DNA of 64,000 nt from positions 34,437,501 to 34,501,500 of the forward strand of contig NC_079878.1 of the NCBI RefSeq assembly GCF_029227915.1. Direction: 5' to 3'. The DNA comes from Hydractinia symbiolongicarpus. Lineage: Eukaryota; Cnidaria; Hydrozoa; Anthoathecata; Hydractiniidae. Below, piece by piece: positions 37,901 to 50,619 of this stretch; the stretch's first letter is position 1, and each line of letters starts with the position of its first letter. The position numbers and the translations under genes were made by a program. The notes beneath the pieces were generated by a model. That model was not told where the DNA came from, did not search any database, and was given only the letters and a program-made list of their open reading frames with translations.

Positions 37901-40900
37901 TTTTCTCATTTATCACATTTATCAGGCCACAGTTCAAAGTTAGTTCAATTAATTCCCACAGTCAATCGTTTCACTGTTAAAAGCGATGCAACCTAGTAAT
38001 ATCAGATAAATATCGCTAAATACATTTGGTACGAAGATGTGACCCAACCGTTCTAACTCAAACGAACTGAGACCGTTGGAAAGTCAATGAAATGTAGTTT
38101 GTGAAAATGTCGCTAAATCTTCAGCGCGCGATAAAGCTAGGATTGGTCCCACAGTAAAAAATGAATTATAAATCTAAATTTTTAAATGAAGCGCTACCAA
38201 AGCGCCCAGTGTAATCCCTGAGTTCCGGCAATCATGTCAAATTAAGAAGAATGTTATTTCCTGGAGTCTAATTTTCTCATTTATCACATTTATCAGGTCA
38301 CAGTCCAAAGTTAGTTCAATTAAGTCCCACAGTCAATCGTTTCACTGTTAAAAGCGATGCAACCTAGTAATATCAGATAAATATCGCTAAATACATGTTG
38401 GTACGAATATGTGACACAACCGTTGTAACTCAAACGGACTGACACCGTTAGAAAGTCAATGAAATATAGTTTTTGAAACTGTCGCTATTTCTTCAGCGCG
38501 AGATAACGGCTAGGATTGGTCCCACAGTAAAGAATAATTTATTTATATAAACCTTTAAATAAAGCGCTACCACAGCGCCCAGTGTAATCGCTAAGTTACG
38601 GCAATCACGTCAAATTGCGAAGAATGTTATTTGTTGGAGTCCAATTGTCTCATTTATCACATTTATCAGGTCACAGTCCAAAGTTAGTTCAATTAAGTCC
38701 CACAGTCATTCGTTTCATTGTTAAAATCGATGCAACCTAGTAATATCAGAAAAATTTCGCTAAATACATGTTGGTACGAATATGTGACCCAAACGTTGTA
38801 ACTGAAACGGACTTACACCGTTAGAAAGTCAATGAAACGTAATTTTTGAAATTGTCGCTATTTCTTCAGCGCACGATAACTTCTAGGATTGGTCCCACAG
38901 TAAAAAATGACTTTCTAATCTAAATTTTTAAATGAAGCGCTACCACAGCGCCCAGTGTAATCGCTGAGTTCCGGCAATCATGTCAAATTAAGAAGAATGT
39001 TATTTCTTGGCGTCCAATTTTCTCATTTATCACATTTATCAGGTCACAGTCCAAAGTTAGTTCAATTAAGTCCCACAGTCATTCGTTTCATTGTTAAAAG
39101 CGATGCAACCTAGTAATATCAGAAAAATTTCGCTAAATACATGTTGGTACGAATATGTGACCCAAACGTTGTAACTGAAACGGACTTACACCGTTAGAAA
39201 ATCAATGAAATGTAATTTTTGAAATTGTCGCTATTTCTTCAGCGCACGATAACTTCTAGGATTGGTCCCACAGTAAAAAATGACTTTCTAATCTAAATTT
39301 TTAAATAAAGCGCTAACACAGCGCCCAGTGTAATCGCTGACTTCCGGCAATCATGTCAAATTAAGAAGAATGTTATTTCTTGGCGTCCAGTTTTCTCATT
39401 TATCACATTTATCAGGTCACAGTCCAAAGTTAGTTCAATTAAGTCCCACAGTCAATCGTTTCACTGTTACAAGCGATGCAACCTAGTAATATCAGATAAA
39501 TATCGCTAAATGCATGTTGGAACGAATATGTGACCCAACCGTTAAAACTCAAACGGACTGACACAGTTAGAAAGTCAGTAAAATGTAGTATTTGAAACTG
39601 TCTCTATTTCTTCAGCGCGCTTACGGCTAGGATTGGTCCCACAGTAAAGAATGATTTATTTATATAAACCTTTAAATAAAGCGCTACCACAGCGCCCAGT
39701 GTGATCGCTGAGTTACGGCAATCACGTCAAATTACGAAGAATGTTATTTCTTGGAGTCCAATTGTCTCATTTATCACATTTATCAGGTCACAGTCCAAAG
39801 TTAGTTCAATTAAGTCCCACAGTCATTCGTTTCATTGTTAAAAGCGATGCAACCTAGTAATATCAGAAAAATTTCGCTAAATACATGTTGGTACGAATAT
39901 GTGACCCAAACGTTGTAACTGAAACGGACTTCCACCGTTAGAAAGTCAATGAAATGTATCTTTTGAAATTGTCGCTATTTCTTCAGCGCACGATAACTTC
40001 TAGGATTGGTTCCACAGTAAAAAATGACTTTCTATTCTAAATTTTTAAATGAAGCGCTACCACAGCGCCCAGTGTAATCGCTGAGTTCCGGCAATCATAT
40101 CAAATTAAGAAGAATGTTATTTCTTGGCGTCAAATTTTCTCATTTATCACATTTATCAGGTCACAGTCCAAAGTTAGTTCAATTAAGTCCCACAGTCAAT
40201 CGTTTCACTGTTACAAGCGATGCAACCTAGTAATATCAGATAAATATCGCTAAATACATGTTGGAACGAATATGTGACCCAACCGTTAAAACTCAAACGG
40301 ACTGACACCTTTAGAAAGTCAGTAAAATGTAGTATTTGAAACTGTCTCTATTTCTTCAGCGCGCTTACGGCTAGGATTGGTCCCACAGTAAAAAAAGACT
40401 TTTTTATCTTAATTTTTAATTGAAGCGCTACCACAGCGCCCAGTGTAGTCGCTGAGTTCCGGCAATCATGTCAAATTAAGAAGAATGTAATTTCTTGGAG
40501 TCCAATTTTCTCATTTCTCACATTTATCAGGTCACAGTTCAAAGTTAGTTCAATTAAATCCCACAGCCAATCGTTTCATTGTTAAAAGTGATGCAACCTA
40601 GTAATATCAGAAAAACATCGCTAAGTACATGTTGGTACGAATATGTGACCCAGCCGTTGTAACTCAAACGGACTGACACTGTTAAAAAGTCAGTAAAATG
40701 TAGTATTTGAAACTGTCTCTATTTCTTCAGCGCGCTTACGGCTAGGATTGGTCCCACAGTAAAAAATGACTTTTTTATCTTAATTTTTAATTGAAGCGCT
40801 ACCACAGCGCCCAGTGTAGCCGCTGAGTCCCGGCAATCATGTCAAATTAAGAAGAATGTAATTTCTTGGAGTCCAATTTTCTCATTTCTCACATTTATCA

Positions 40901-41120
40901 GATCACAGTTCAAAGTTAGTTCAATTAAGTAACACAGTCAATCGTTTCACTGTTAAAAGCGATACAACCTAGTAATATCAGATAAATATCGCTAAATACA
41001 TTTTGGTACGAAGATGTGACCCAACCGTTGTAACTCAAACGAACTGACACGGTTAGAAAGTCAGTGAAATGTAGTACTTGAAACTGTCTCTATTTCTTAC
41101 GCGCAATAACTGCTAGGATT
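35000..41120 (+). repeat. HOR block IV: mixed variants, including 371-bp monomers
   Basis: Landmarks: H 35000, N 35374 (GCCATGCAACCTAGAAATTTC), O 35747, O' 36120, O 36493, N 36866, 37239, D-like 37612, 37983, 38354, Q 38727, Q 39100, S 39473, Q 39844, S 40217, D-like 40588, 40959. Q has AGAAAAATTTCGC and CAAACGTTGTAACTGAAACGG. S has GTTACAAGCGATGC. About 35.48-36.22 kb repeats 746 bp later. Four units (from 37612, 39473, 40217 and 40588) are 371 bp because GCGCGCTTACGGC has lost two bases of the usual GCGCGCGATAACGGC. Two units at 38727 and 39100 are near-identical neighbours. O units carry the 7-bp-arm palindrome variant. Confidence 0.85.
35786..35805. other. Near-palindrome with perfect 7-bp arms in O monomer
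   Basis: ACATGTTGGAACGAACATGT has perfect 7-bp arms (ACATGTT / AACATGT) around GGAACG. The same form occurs at 36159-36178 and 36532-36551. It differs from the block II palindrome, because the T to C change in the right arm sits with GGAACG in the centre. Confidence 0.9.
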
Positions 41121-43730
41121 GGTCCCACAGTAAAGAATGATTTATTTATCTAAATTTTTAAATGAAGCGCTACCACAGCGCCCAGTTTAATCGCTGAGTT
41201 CGGCAATCACGTCAAATTAAGAAGAGTGTTATTTCTTGTAGTCCAATTGTCTCATTTATCACAATTGTCAGGTCACATTCCAAAGTTAGTTCAATTAAGT
41301 CCTACAGTCAAACGTTTCATTGTTAAAATCGATGCAACCTAGTAATATCAGAAAAATATCGCTAAATACATGTTGGTACGAATATGTGACCCAACCGTTG
41401 TACCTTAAACGGACTGACACCGTTGGAAAGTCAATGAAATGTAGTTTTTGAAACTGTCGCTACTTTTTCAGCGCGCTATAACGGATAGGATTGGTCCCAC
41501 AGTAAAGAATGACTTATTTATCTAAATTTTTAAATGAAGCGCTACCCCAGCGCCCAGTGTAATCGCTGAGTTCCAGCAATCACGTCAACTTTAGAAGAAT
41601 GTTTTTTCTTGGGGTCCAATTTTCTCATTTGTCACATTTATCAGGTCACAGTCCAAAGTTAGTTCAATTAAGTCCCACAGGCATTCGTTTCACTGTTAAA
41701 AGCCATGCAACCTAGTAATTTTAGAAAAATATCGCTAAATACATGTCGGTACGAATATGTGACCCAACCGTGACAACTCAAGCGGACTGAGACCGTTGGA
41801 AAGTCAATGAAATGTAGTTTGTGAAAATGTAGCTATTTCTTCAGCGCGCGATAACGGCTAGGATTGGTCCCACAGTAAAAAATGAATTATAAATCTAAAT
41901 TTTTAAATGAAGCGCTACCACAGCGCCCAGTGTAATCCCTGAGTTCCGGCAATCATGTCAAATTAAGAAGAATGTTATTTCCTGGAATCCAATTTTCTCA
42001 TTTATCACATTTATCAGGTCACACTCCAAAGTTAGTTCAACTAAGTCCCACAGTCAATCGTTTCACTGTTAAATGCGATGCAACCTAGTAATATCAGATA
42101 AATATCGCTAAATACATGTTCGTACGAATATGTGACACAACCGTTGTAACTCAAACGGACTGACACCGTTAGAAAGTCAATGAAATATAGTTTTTGAAAC
42201 TGTCGCTATTTCTTCAGCGCAAGATAACGGCTAGGATTGGTCCCACAGTAAAAAATGACTTATGAATCTAAATTTTTAAATGAAGCGCTACCACAGCGCC
42301 CAGTGTAGTCGCTGATTTCCGGCAATCATGTCAAATTAAGAAGAATGTAATTTCTTGGAGTCCAATTTTCTCATTTCTCACATTTATCAGGTCACAGTTC
42401 AAAGTTAGTTCAATTAAGTAACACAGTCAATCGTTTCACTGTTAAAAGCGATGCAACCTAGTAATATCAGATAAACATTGCTAAATACATGTTGATACGA
42501 ATATGTGACCCAACCGTTAAAACTCAAACGGACTGACACCGTTAGAAAGTCAGTAAAATGTAGCATTTGAAACTGTCTCTATTTCTTCAGCGCGCAATAA
42601 CTGCTAGGATTGGTTCCATAGTAAAAAATGACTTATTAATATAAATTTTTAAATGAAGCGCTACCACAGCGCCCAGTATAATCGCTGAGTTCCGGCAATC
42701 ATGTCAAATTAAGAAGAATGTTATTTCTTGGAGTCCAATTTTCTCATTTATCACATTTATCAGGTCACAGTGCAAAGTTAGTTCATTTAAGACCCACAGT
42801 CAATCGTTTCATTCTTAAAAGCGATGCAACTTAGTAATATCAGATAAATATCGCTAAATACATGTTGGTACGAATATGTGACCCAACCGTTGTAACTCGA
42901 ACGGACTGACACCGTTATAAAGTCAATGAAATGTTGTTTGTGAAACTGTCGCTAATTCTTCAGCGCGCAATAACTGCTAGGATTGGTTCCATAGTAAAAA
43001 ATGACTTATTAATATAAATTTTTAAATGAAGCGCTACCACAGCGCCCAGTATAATCGCTGAGTTCCGGCAATCATGTCAAATTAAGAAGAATGTTATTTC
43101 TTGGAGTCCAATTTTCTCATTTATCACATTTATCAGGTCACAGTGCAAAGTTAGTTCATTTAAGACCCACAGTCAATCGTTTCATTCTTAAAAGCGATGC
43201 AACTTAGTAATATCAGATAAATATCGCTAAATACATGTTGGTACGAATATGTGACCCAACCGTTGTAACTCGAACGGACTGACACCGTTATAAAGTCAAT
43301 GAAATGTTGTTTGTGAAACTGTCGCTAATTCTTCAGCGCGCTATAACGGATAGGATTGGTCTCACAGTGAAGAATTACTTATTTATCTAAAATTTCAAAT
43401 GAAGCGCTACCACAGCGCCCAGTGTAATCGCTGAGTTCCGGCAATCATGTCAAATTAAGAAGAATGGTATTTCCTGGAGTCCAACTTTCTCATTTATCAC
43501 ATTTATCAGGTCACAGTCCAAAGTTAGTTCAATTAAGTCCCACAGTCAATCGTTTCACTGTTAAAAGCGATGCAACCTAGTAATATCAGATAAATATCGC
43601 TAAATACATGTTGGTACGAATATGTGACCCAGCCGTTGTAAATCAAGCGGACCGACACCGTTAGAAAGTCAATGAAATGTAGTTTTTGAAACTGTCGCTA
43701 TTTCTCCAGCGCGCAAAAACGGCTTGGAAA
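41121..43730 (+). repeat. HOR block V, 7-monomer unit, copy 1 (2610 bp)
   Basis: Landmarks T 41329 (TTAAAATCGATGC), N2 41702 (GCCATGC with GTAATTTTAG), U 42075 (AAATGCGATGC, TGTTCGTACG), V 42448 (TGTTGATACG), W 42821, W 43194 (CTTAAAAGCGATGCAACTTAG), X 43567 (CCAGCCGTTGTAAATC). A one-base loss in GAGTTCGGCA makes the repeat 2610 rather than 2611 bp. The two adjacent W units are nearly identical, so a single-monomer duplication preceded the larger one. Confidence 0.92.
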
Positions 43731-46369
43731 GGTCCCACAGTAAAGAATGATTTATTTATCTAAATTTTTAAATGAAGCGCTACCACAGCGCCCAGTTTAA
43801 TCGCTGAGTTCGGCAGTCACGTCAAATTAAGAAGAGTGTTATTTCTTGTAGTCCAATTGTCTCATTTATCACAATTGTCAGGTCACATTCCAAAGTTAGT
43901 TCAATTAAGTCCTACAGTCAAACGTTTCATTGTTAAAATCGATGCAACCTAGTAATATCAGAAAAATATCGCTAAATACATGTTGGTACGAATATGTGAC
44001 CCAACCGTTGTACCTTAAACGGACTGACACCGTTGGAAAGTCAATGAAATGTAGTTTTTGAAACTGTCGCTACTTTTTCAGCGCGCTATAACGGATAGGA
44101 TTGGTCCCACAGTAAAGAATTACTTATTTATCTAAATTTTTAAATGAAGCGCTACCCCAGCGCCCAGTGTAATCGCTGAGTTCCAGCAATCACGTCACCT
44201 TTAGAAGAATGTTTTTTCTTGGGGTCCAATTTTCTCATTTGTCACATTTATCAGGTCACAGTCCAAAGTTAGTTCAATTAAGTCCCACAGGCATTCGTTT
44301 CACTGTTAAAAGCCATGCAACCTAGTAATTTTAGAAAAATATCGCTAAATACATGTCGGTACGAATATGTGACCCAACCGTGACAACTCAAGCGGACTGA
44401 GACCGTTGGAAAGTCAATGAAATGTAGTTTGTGAAAATGTAGCTATTTCTTCAGCGCGCGATAACGGCTAGGATTGGTCCCACAGTAAAAAATGAATTAT
44501 AAATCTAAATTTTTAAATGAAGCGCTACCACAGCGCCCAGTGTAATCCCTGAGTTCCGGCAATCATGTCAAATTAAGAAGAATGTTATTTCCTGGAATCC
44601 AATTTTCTCATTTATCACATTTATCAGGTCACACTCCAAAGTTAGTTCAACTAAGTCCCACAGTCAATCGTTTCACTGTTAAATGCGATGCAACCTAGTA
44701 ATATCAGATAAATATCGCTAAATACATGTTCGTACGAATATGTGACACAACCGTTGTAACTCAAACGGACTGACACCGTTAGAAAGTCAATGAAATATAG
44801 TTTTTGAAACTGTCGCTATTTCTTCAGCGCAAGATAACGGCTAGGATTGGTCCCACAGTAAAAAATGACTTATGAATCTAAATTTTTAAATGAAGCGCTA
44901 CCACAGCGCCCAGTGTAGTCGCTGATTTCCGGCAATCATGTCAAATTAAGAAGAATGTAATTTCTTGGAGTCCAATTTTCTCATTTCTCACATTTATCAG
45001 GTCACAGTTCAAAGTTAGTTCAATTAAGTAACACAGTCAATCGTTTCACTGTTAAAAGCGATGCAACCTAGTAATATCAGATAAATATTGCTAAATACAT
45101 GTTGATACGAATATGTGACCCAACCGTTAAAACTCAAACGGACTGACACCGTTAGAAAGTCAGTAAAATGTAGCATTTGAAACTGTCTCTATTTCTTCAG
45201 CGCGCAATAACTGCTAGGATTGGTTCCATAGTAAAAAATGACTTATTAATATAAATTTTTAAATGAAGCGCTACCACAGCGCCCAGTATAATCGCTGAGT
45301 TCCGGCAATCATGTCAAATTAAGAAGAATGTTATTTCTTGGAGTCCAATTTTCTCATTTATCACATTTATCAGGTCACAGTGCAAAGTTAGTTCATTTAA
45401 GACCCACAGTCAATCGTTTCATTCTTAAAAGCGATGCAACTTAGTAATATCAGATAAATATCGCTAAATACATGTTGGTACGAATATGTGACCCAACCGT
45501 TGTAACTCGAACGGACTGACACCGTTATAAAGTCAATGAAATGTTGTTTGTGAAACTGTCGCTAATTCTTCAGCGCGCAATAACTGCTAGGATTGGTTCC
45601 ATAGTAAAAAATGACTTATTAATATAAATTTTTAAATGAAGCGCTACCACAGCGCCAAGTATAATCGCTGAGTTCCGGCAATCATGTCAAATTAAGAAGA
45701 ATGTTATTTCTTGGAGTCCAATTTTCTCATTTATCACATTTATCAGGTCACAGTGCAAAGTTAGTTCATTTAAGACCCACAGTCAATCGTTTCATTCTTA
45801 AAAGCGATGCAACTTAGTAATATCAGATAAATATCGCTAAATACATGTTGGTACGAATATGTGACCCAACCGTTGTAACTCGAACGGACTGACACCGTTA
45901 TAAAGTCAATGAAATGTTGTTTGTGAAACTGTCGCTAATTCTTCAGCGCGCTATAACGGATAGGATTGGTCTCACAGTGAAGAATTACTTATTTATCTAA
46001 AATTTCAAATGAAGCGCTACCACAGCGCCCAGTGTAATCGCTGAGTTCCGGCAATCATGTCAAATTAAGAAGAATGGTATTTCCTGGAGTCCAACTTTCT
46101 CATTTATCACATTTATCAGGTCACAGTCCAAAGTTAGTTCAATTAAGTCCCACAGTCAATCGTTTCACTGTTAAAAGCGATGCAACCTAGTAATATCAGA
46201 TAAATATCGCTAAATACATGTTGGTACGAATATGTGACCCAGCCGTTGTAAATCAAGCGGACCGACACCGTTAGAAAGTCAATGAAATGTAGTTTTTGAA
46301 ACTGTCGCTATTTCTCCAGCGCGCAAAAACGGCTTGGAAAGGTCCCACAGTAAAGAATGATTTATTTAT
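43731..46369 (+). repeat. HOR block V, 7-monomer unit, copy 2
   Basis: T 43939, N2 44312, U 44685, V 45058, W 45431, W 45804, X 46177 all lie 2610 bp after copy 1. The match runs from GGTCCCACAG at 41121/43731 to about 43759/46369, where TTTATTTATC becomes TTTATTTATATAAAC. I see five single-base differences over about 2.6 kb: CGGCAATC/CGGCAGTC, GAATGACTT/GAATTACTT, CAACTTTAG/CACCTTTAG, ATAAACATTG/ATAAATATTG and GCGCCCAGTATA/GCGCCAAGTATA. Confidence 0.92.
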
Positions 46370-47635
46370 ATAAACTTTTAAATAAAGTGCTACCACAGCG
46401 CCCAGTGTAATCGCTGAGTTACGCCAATCACGTCAAATTACGAAGAATGTTATTTCTTGGAGTCCAATTGTCTTATTTATCACATTTAGCAGGTCACAGT
46501 CCAAAGTTAGTTCAATTAAGTCCCACAGTCAATCGCTTCACTGTTAAAAGCCATACACCATAGGAATATCACAAAAATATCGCTAAATGCATGTAGGCAC
46601 GAATATGTGACCCAAAAATTGTAAGTCAAAGGGACTGACACCTTTAGAAAGTCAGTGAAATGTAGTACTTGAAACTGTCTCTATTTCTTTAGCGCGCAAT
46701 AACTGCTAGTATTGATTCCACAGTAAAAAATGACTTATTAATCTAAATTTTTAAATGAAGCGCTACCACTGCGCCCAGTGTAGTCGCTGATTTCCGGCAA
46801 TCATGTCAAATTAAGAAGAATGTAATTTCTTGGACTCCAATTTTCTCATTTCTCACATTTATCAGGTCACAGTTCAAAGTTAGTTCAATTAAGTAACAAA
46901 GTCAATCGTTTCAATGTTAAAAGCGATGCAACCTAGTAATATCAGATAAATATCGCTAAATACATGTTGGTACGAATATGTGACCCAACCGTTAAAACTC
47001 AAACGGACTGACACCGTTAGAAAGTCAGTAAAATGTAGTATTTGAAACTGTCTCTATTTCTTCAGCGCGCAATAACTGCTAGGATTGGTTCCATAGTAAA
47101 AAATTACTTATTAATATAAATTTTTAAATGAAGCGCTACCACAGCGCCCAGTGTGATCGCTGAGTTACGCCAATCACGTCAAATTACGAAGAATGTTATT
47201 TCTTGGAGTCCAATTGTCTTATTTATCACATTTATCAGGTCACAGTCCAAAGTTAGTTCAATTAAGTCCCACAGTCAATCGCTTCACTGTTAAAAGCCAT
47301 ACACCATAGGAATATCACAAAAATATCGCTAAATGCATGTAGGCACGAATATGTGACCCAAAAATTGTAAGTCAAAGGGACTGACACCTTTAGAAAGTCA
47401 GTGAAATGTAGTACTTGAAACTGTCTCTATTTCTTTAGCGCGCAATAACTGCTAGTATTGATTCCACAGTAAAAAATGACTTATTAATCTAAATTTTTAA
47501 ATGAAGCGCTACCACTGCGCCCAGTGTAGTCGCTGATTTCCGGCAATCATGTCAAATTAAGAAGAATGTAATTTCTTGGACTCCAATTTTCTCATTTCTC
47601 ACATTTATCAGGTCACAGTTCAAAGTTAGTTCAAT
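44652..47635 (+). repeat. 8-monomer unit U-V-W-W-X-R-Y-R, copy 1 (2984 bp)
   Basis: Landmarks U 44685, V 45058, W 45431, W 45804, X 46177, R 46550, Y 46923, R 47296. R has GCCATACACCATAGGAATATC and GCATGTAGGCACG. Y has GTAACAAAGTCAATCG and CAATGTTAAAAGCG. This unit overlaps the second half of the 7-monomer copy 2, so it formed after that event. All eight intervals are exactly 373 bp (8 x 373 = 2984). Confidence 0.93.
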
Positions 47636-50619
47636 TAAGTCCCACAGTCAATCGTTTCACTGTTAAATGCGATGCAACCTAGTAATATCAGATAAATATC
47701 GCTAAATACATGTTCGTACGAATATGTGACACAACCGTTGTAACTCAAACGGACTGACACCGTTAGAAAGTCAATGAAATATAGTTTTTGAAACTGTCGC
47801 TATTTCTTCAGCGCAAGATAACGGCTAGGATTGGTCCCACAGTAAAAAATGACTTATGAATCTAAATTTTTAAATGAAGCGCTACCACAGCGCCCAGTGT
47901 AGTCGCTGATTTCCGGCAATCATGTCAAATTAAGAAGAATGTAATTTCTTGGAGTCCAATTTTCTCATTTCTCACATTTATCAGGTCACAGTTCAAAGTT
48001 AGTTCAATTAAGTAACACAGTCAATCGTTTCACTGTTAAAAGCGATGCAACCTAGTAATATCAGATAAATATTGCTAAATACATGTTGATACGAATATGT
48101 GACCCAACCGTTAAAACTCAAACGGACTGACACCGTTAGAAAGTCAGTAAAATGTAGCATTTGAAACTGTCTCTATTTCTTCAGCGCGCAATAACTGCTA
48201 GGATTGGTTCCATAGTAAAAAATGACTTATTAATATAAATTTTTAAATGAAGCGCTACCACAGCGCCCAGTATAATCGCTGAGTTCCGGCAATCATGTCA
48301 AATTAAGAAGAATGTTATTTCTTGGAGTCCAATTTTCTCATTTATCACATTTATCAGGTCACAGTGCAAAGTTAGTTCATTTAAGACCCACAGTCAATCG
48401 TTTCATTCTTAAAAGCGATGCAACTTAGTAATATCAGATAAATATCGCTAAATACATGTTGGTACGAATATGTGACCCAACCGTTGTAACTCGAACGGAC
48501 TGACACCGTTATAAAGTCAATGAAATGTTGTTTGTGAAACTGTCGCTAATTCTTCAGCGCGCAATAACTGCTAGGATTGGTTCCATAGTAAAAAATGACT
48601 TATTAATATAAATTTTTAAATGAAGCGCTACCACAGCGCCAAGTATAATCGCTGAGTTCCGGCAATCATGTCAAATTAAGAAGAATGTTATTTCTTGGAG
48701 TCCAATTTTCTCATTTATCACATTTATCAGGTCACAGTGCAAAGTTAGTTCATTTAAGACCCACAGTCAATCGTTTCATTCTTAAAAGCGATGCAACTTA
48801 GTAATATCAGATAAATATCGCTAAATACATGTTGGTACGAATATGTGACCCAACCGTTGTAACTCGAACGGACTGACACCGTTATAAAGTCAATGAAATG
48901 TTGTTTGTGAAACTGTCGCTAATTCTTCAGCGCGCTATAACGGATAGGATTGGTCTCACAGTGAAGAATTACTTATTTATCTAAAATTTCAAATGAAGCG
49001 CTACCACAGCGCCCAGTGTAATCGCTGAGTTCCGGCAATCATGTCAAATTAAGAAGAATGGTATTTCCTGGAGTCCAACTTTCTCATTTATCACATTTAT
49101 CAGGTCACAGTCCAAAGTTAGTTCAATTAAGTCCCACAGTCAATCGTTTCACTGTTAAAAGCGATGCAACCTAGTAATATCAGATAAATATCGCTAAATA
49201 CATGTTGGTACGAATATGTGACCCAGCCGTTGTAAATCAAGCGGACCGACACCGTTAGAAAGTCAATGAAATGTAGTTTTTGAAACTGTCGCTATTTCTC
49301 CAGCGCGCAAAAACGGCTTGGAAAGGTCCCACAGTAAAGAATGATTTATTTATATAAACTTTTAAATAAAGTGCTACCACAGCGCCCAGTGTAATCGCTG
49401 AGTTACGCCAATCACGTCAAATTACGAAGAATGTTATTTCTTGGAGTCCAATTGTCTTATTTATCACATTTAGCAGGTCACAGTCCAAAGTTAGTTCAAT
49501 TAAGTCCCACAGTCAATCGCTTCACTGTTAAAAGCCATACACCATAGGAATATCACAAAAATATCGCTAAATGCATGTAGGCACGAATATGTGACCCAAA
49601 AATTGTAAGTCAAAGGGACTGACACCTTTAGAAAGTCAGTGAAATGTAGTACTTGAAACTGTCTCTATTTCTTTAGCGCGCAATAACTGCTAGTATTGAT
49701 TCCACAGTAAAAAATGACTTATTAATCTAAATTTTTAAATGAAGCGCTACCACTGCGCCCAGTGTAGTCGCTGATTTCCGGCAATCATGTCAAATTAAGA
49801 AGAATGTAATTTCTTGGACTCCAATTTTCTCATTTCTCACATTTATCAGGTCACAGTTCAAAGTTAGTTCAATTAAGTAACAAAGTCAATCGTTTCAATG
49901 TTAAAAGCGATGCAACCTAGTAATATCAGATAAATATCGCTAAATACATGTTGGTACGAATATGTGACCCAACCGTTAAAACTCAAACGGACTGACACCG
50001 TTAGAAAGTCAGTAAAATGTAGTATTTGAAACTGTCTCTATTTCTTCAGCGCGCAATAACTGCTAGGATTGGTTCCATAGTAAAAAATTACTTATTAATA
50101 TAAATTTTTAAATGAAGCGCTACCACAGCGCCCAGTGTGATCGCTGAGTTACGCCAATCACGTCAAATTACGAAGAATGTTATTTCTTGGAGTCCAATTG
50201 TCTTATTTATCACATTTATCAGGTCACAGTCCAAAGTTAGTTCAATTAAGTCCCACAGTCAATCGCTTCACTGTTAAAAGCCATACACCATAGGAATATC
50301 ACAAAAATATCGCTAAATGCATGTAGGCACGAATATGTGACCCAAAAATTGTAAGTCAAAGGGACTGACACCTTTAGAAAGTCAGTGAAATGTAGTACTT
50401 GAAACTGTCTCTATTTCTTTAGCGCGCAATAACTGCTAGTATTGATTCCACAGTAAAAAATGACTTATTAATCTAAATTTTTAAATGAAGCGCTACCACT
50501 GCGCCCAGTGTAGTCGCTGATTTCCGGCAATCATGTCAAATTAAGAAGAATGTAATTTCTTGGACTCCAATTTTCTCATTTCTCACATTTATCAGGTCAC
50601 AGTTCAAAGTTAGTTCAAT
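47636..50619 (+). repeat. 8-monomer unit U-V-W-W-X-R-Y-R, copy 2 (2984 bp)
   Basis: Landmarks 47669, 48042, 48415, 48788, 49161, 49534, 49907 and 50280 each lie 2984 bp after the first copy. Comparing the two segments line by line I found no difference. Private changes are also shared: GCGCCAAGTATA, CTTGGACTCC, CACATTTAGCAGG, ACCACTGCGCCC and AAAATTACTTATTAATAT. The match ends at about 50624, where AAGTAACACAG replaces AAGTCCCACAG. It is either a very young duplication or an assembly artefact. Confidence 0.93.
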
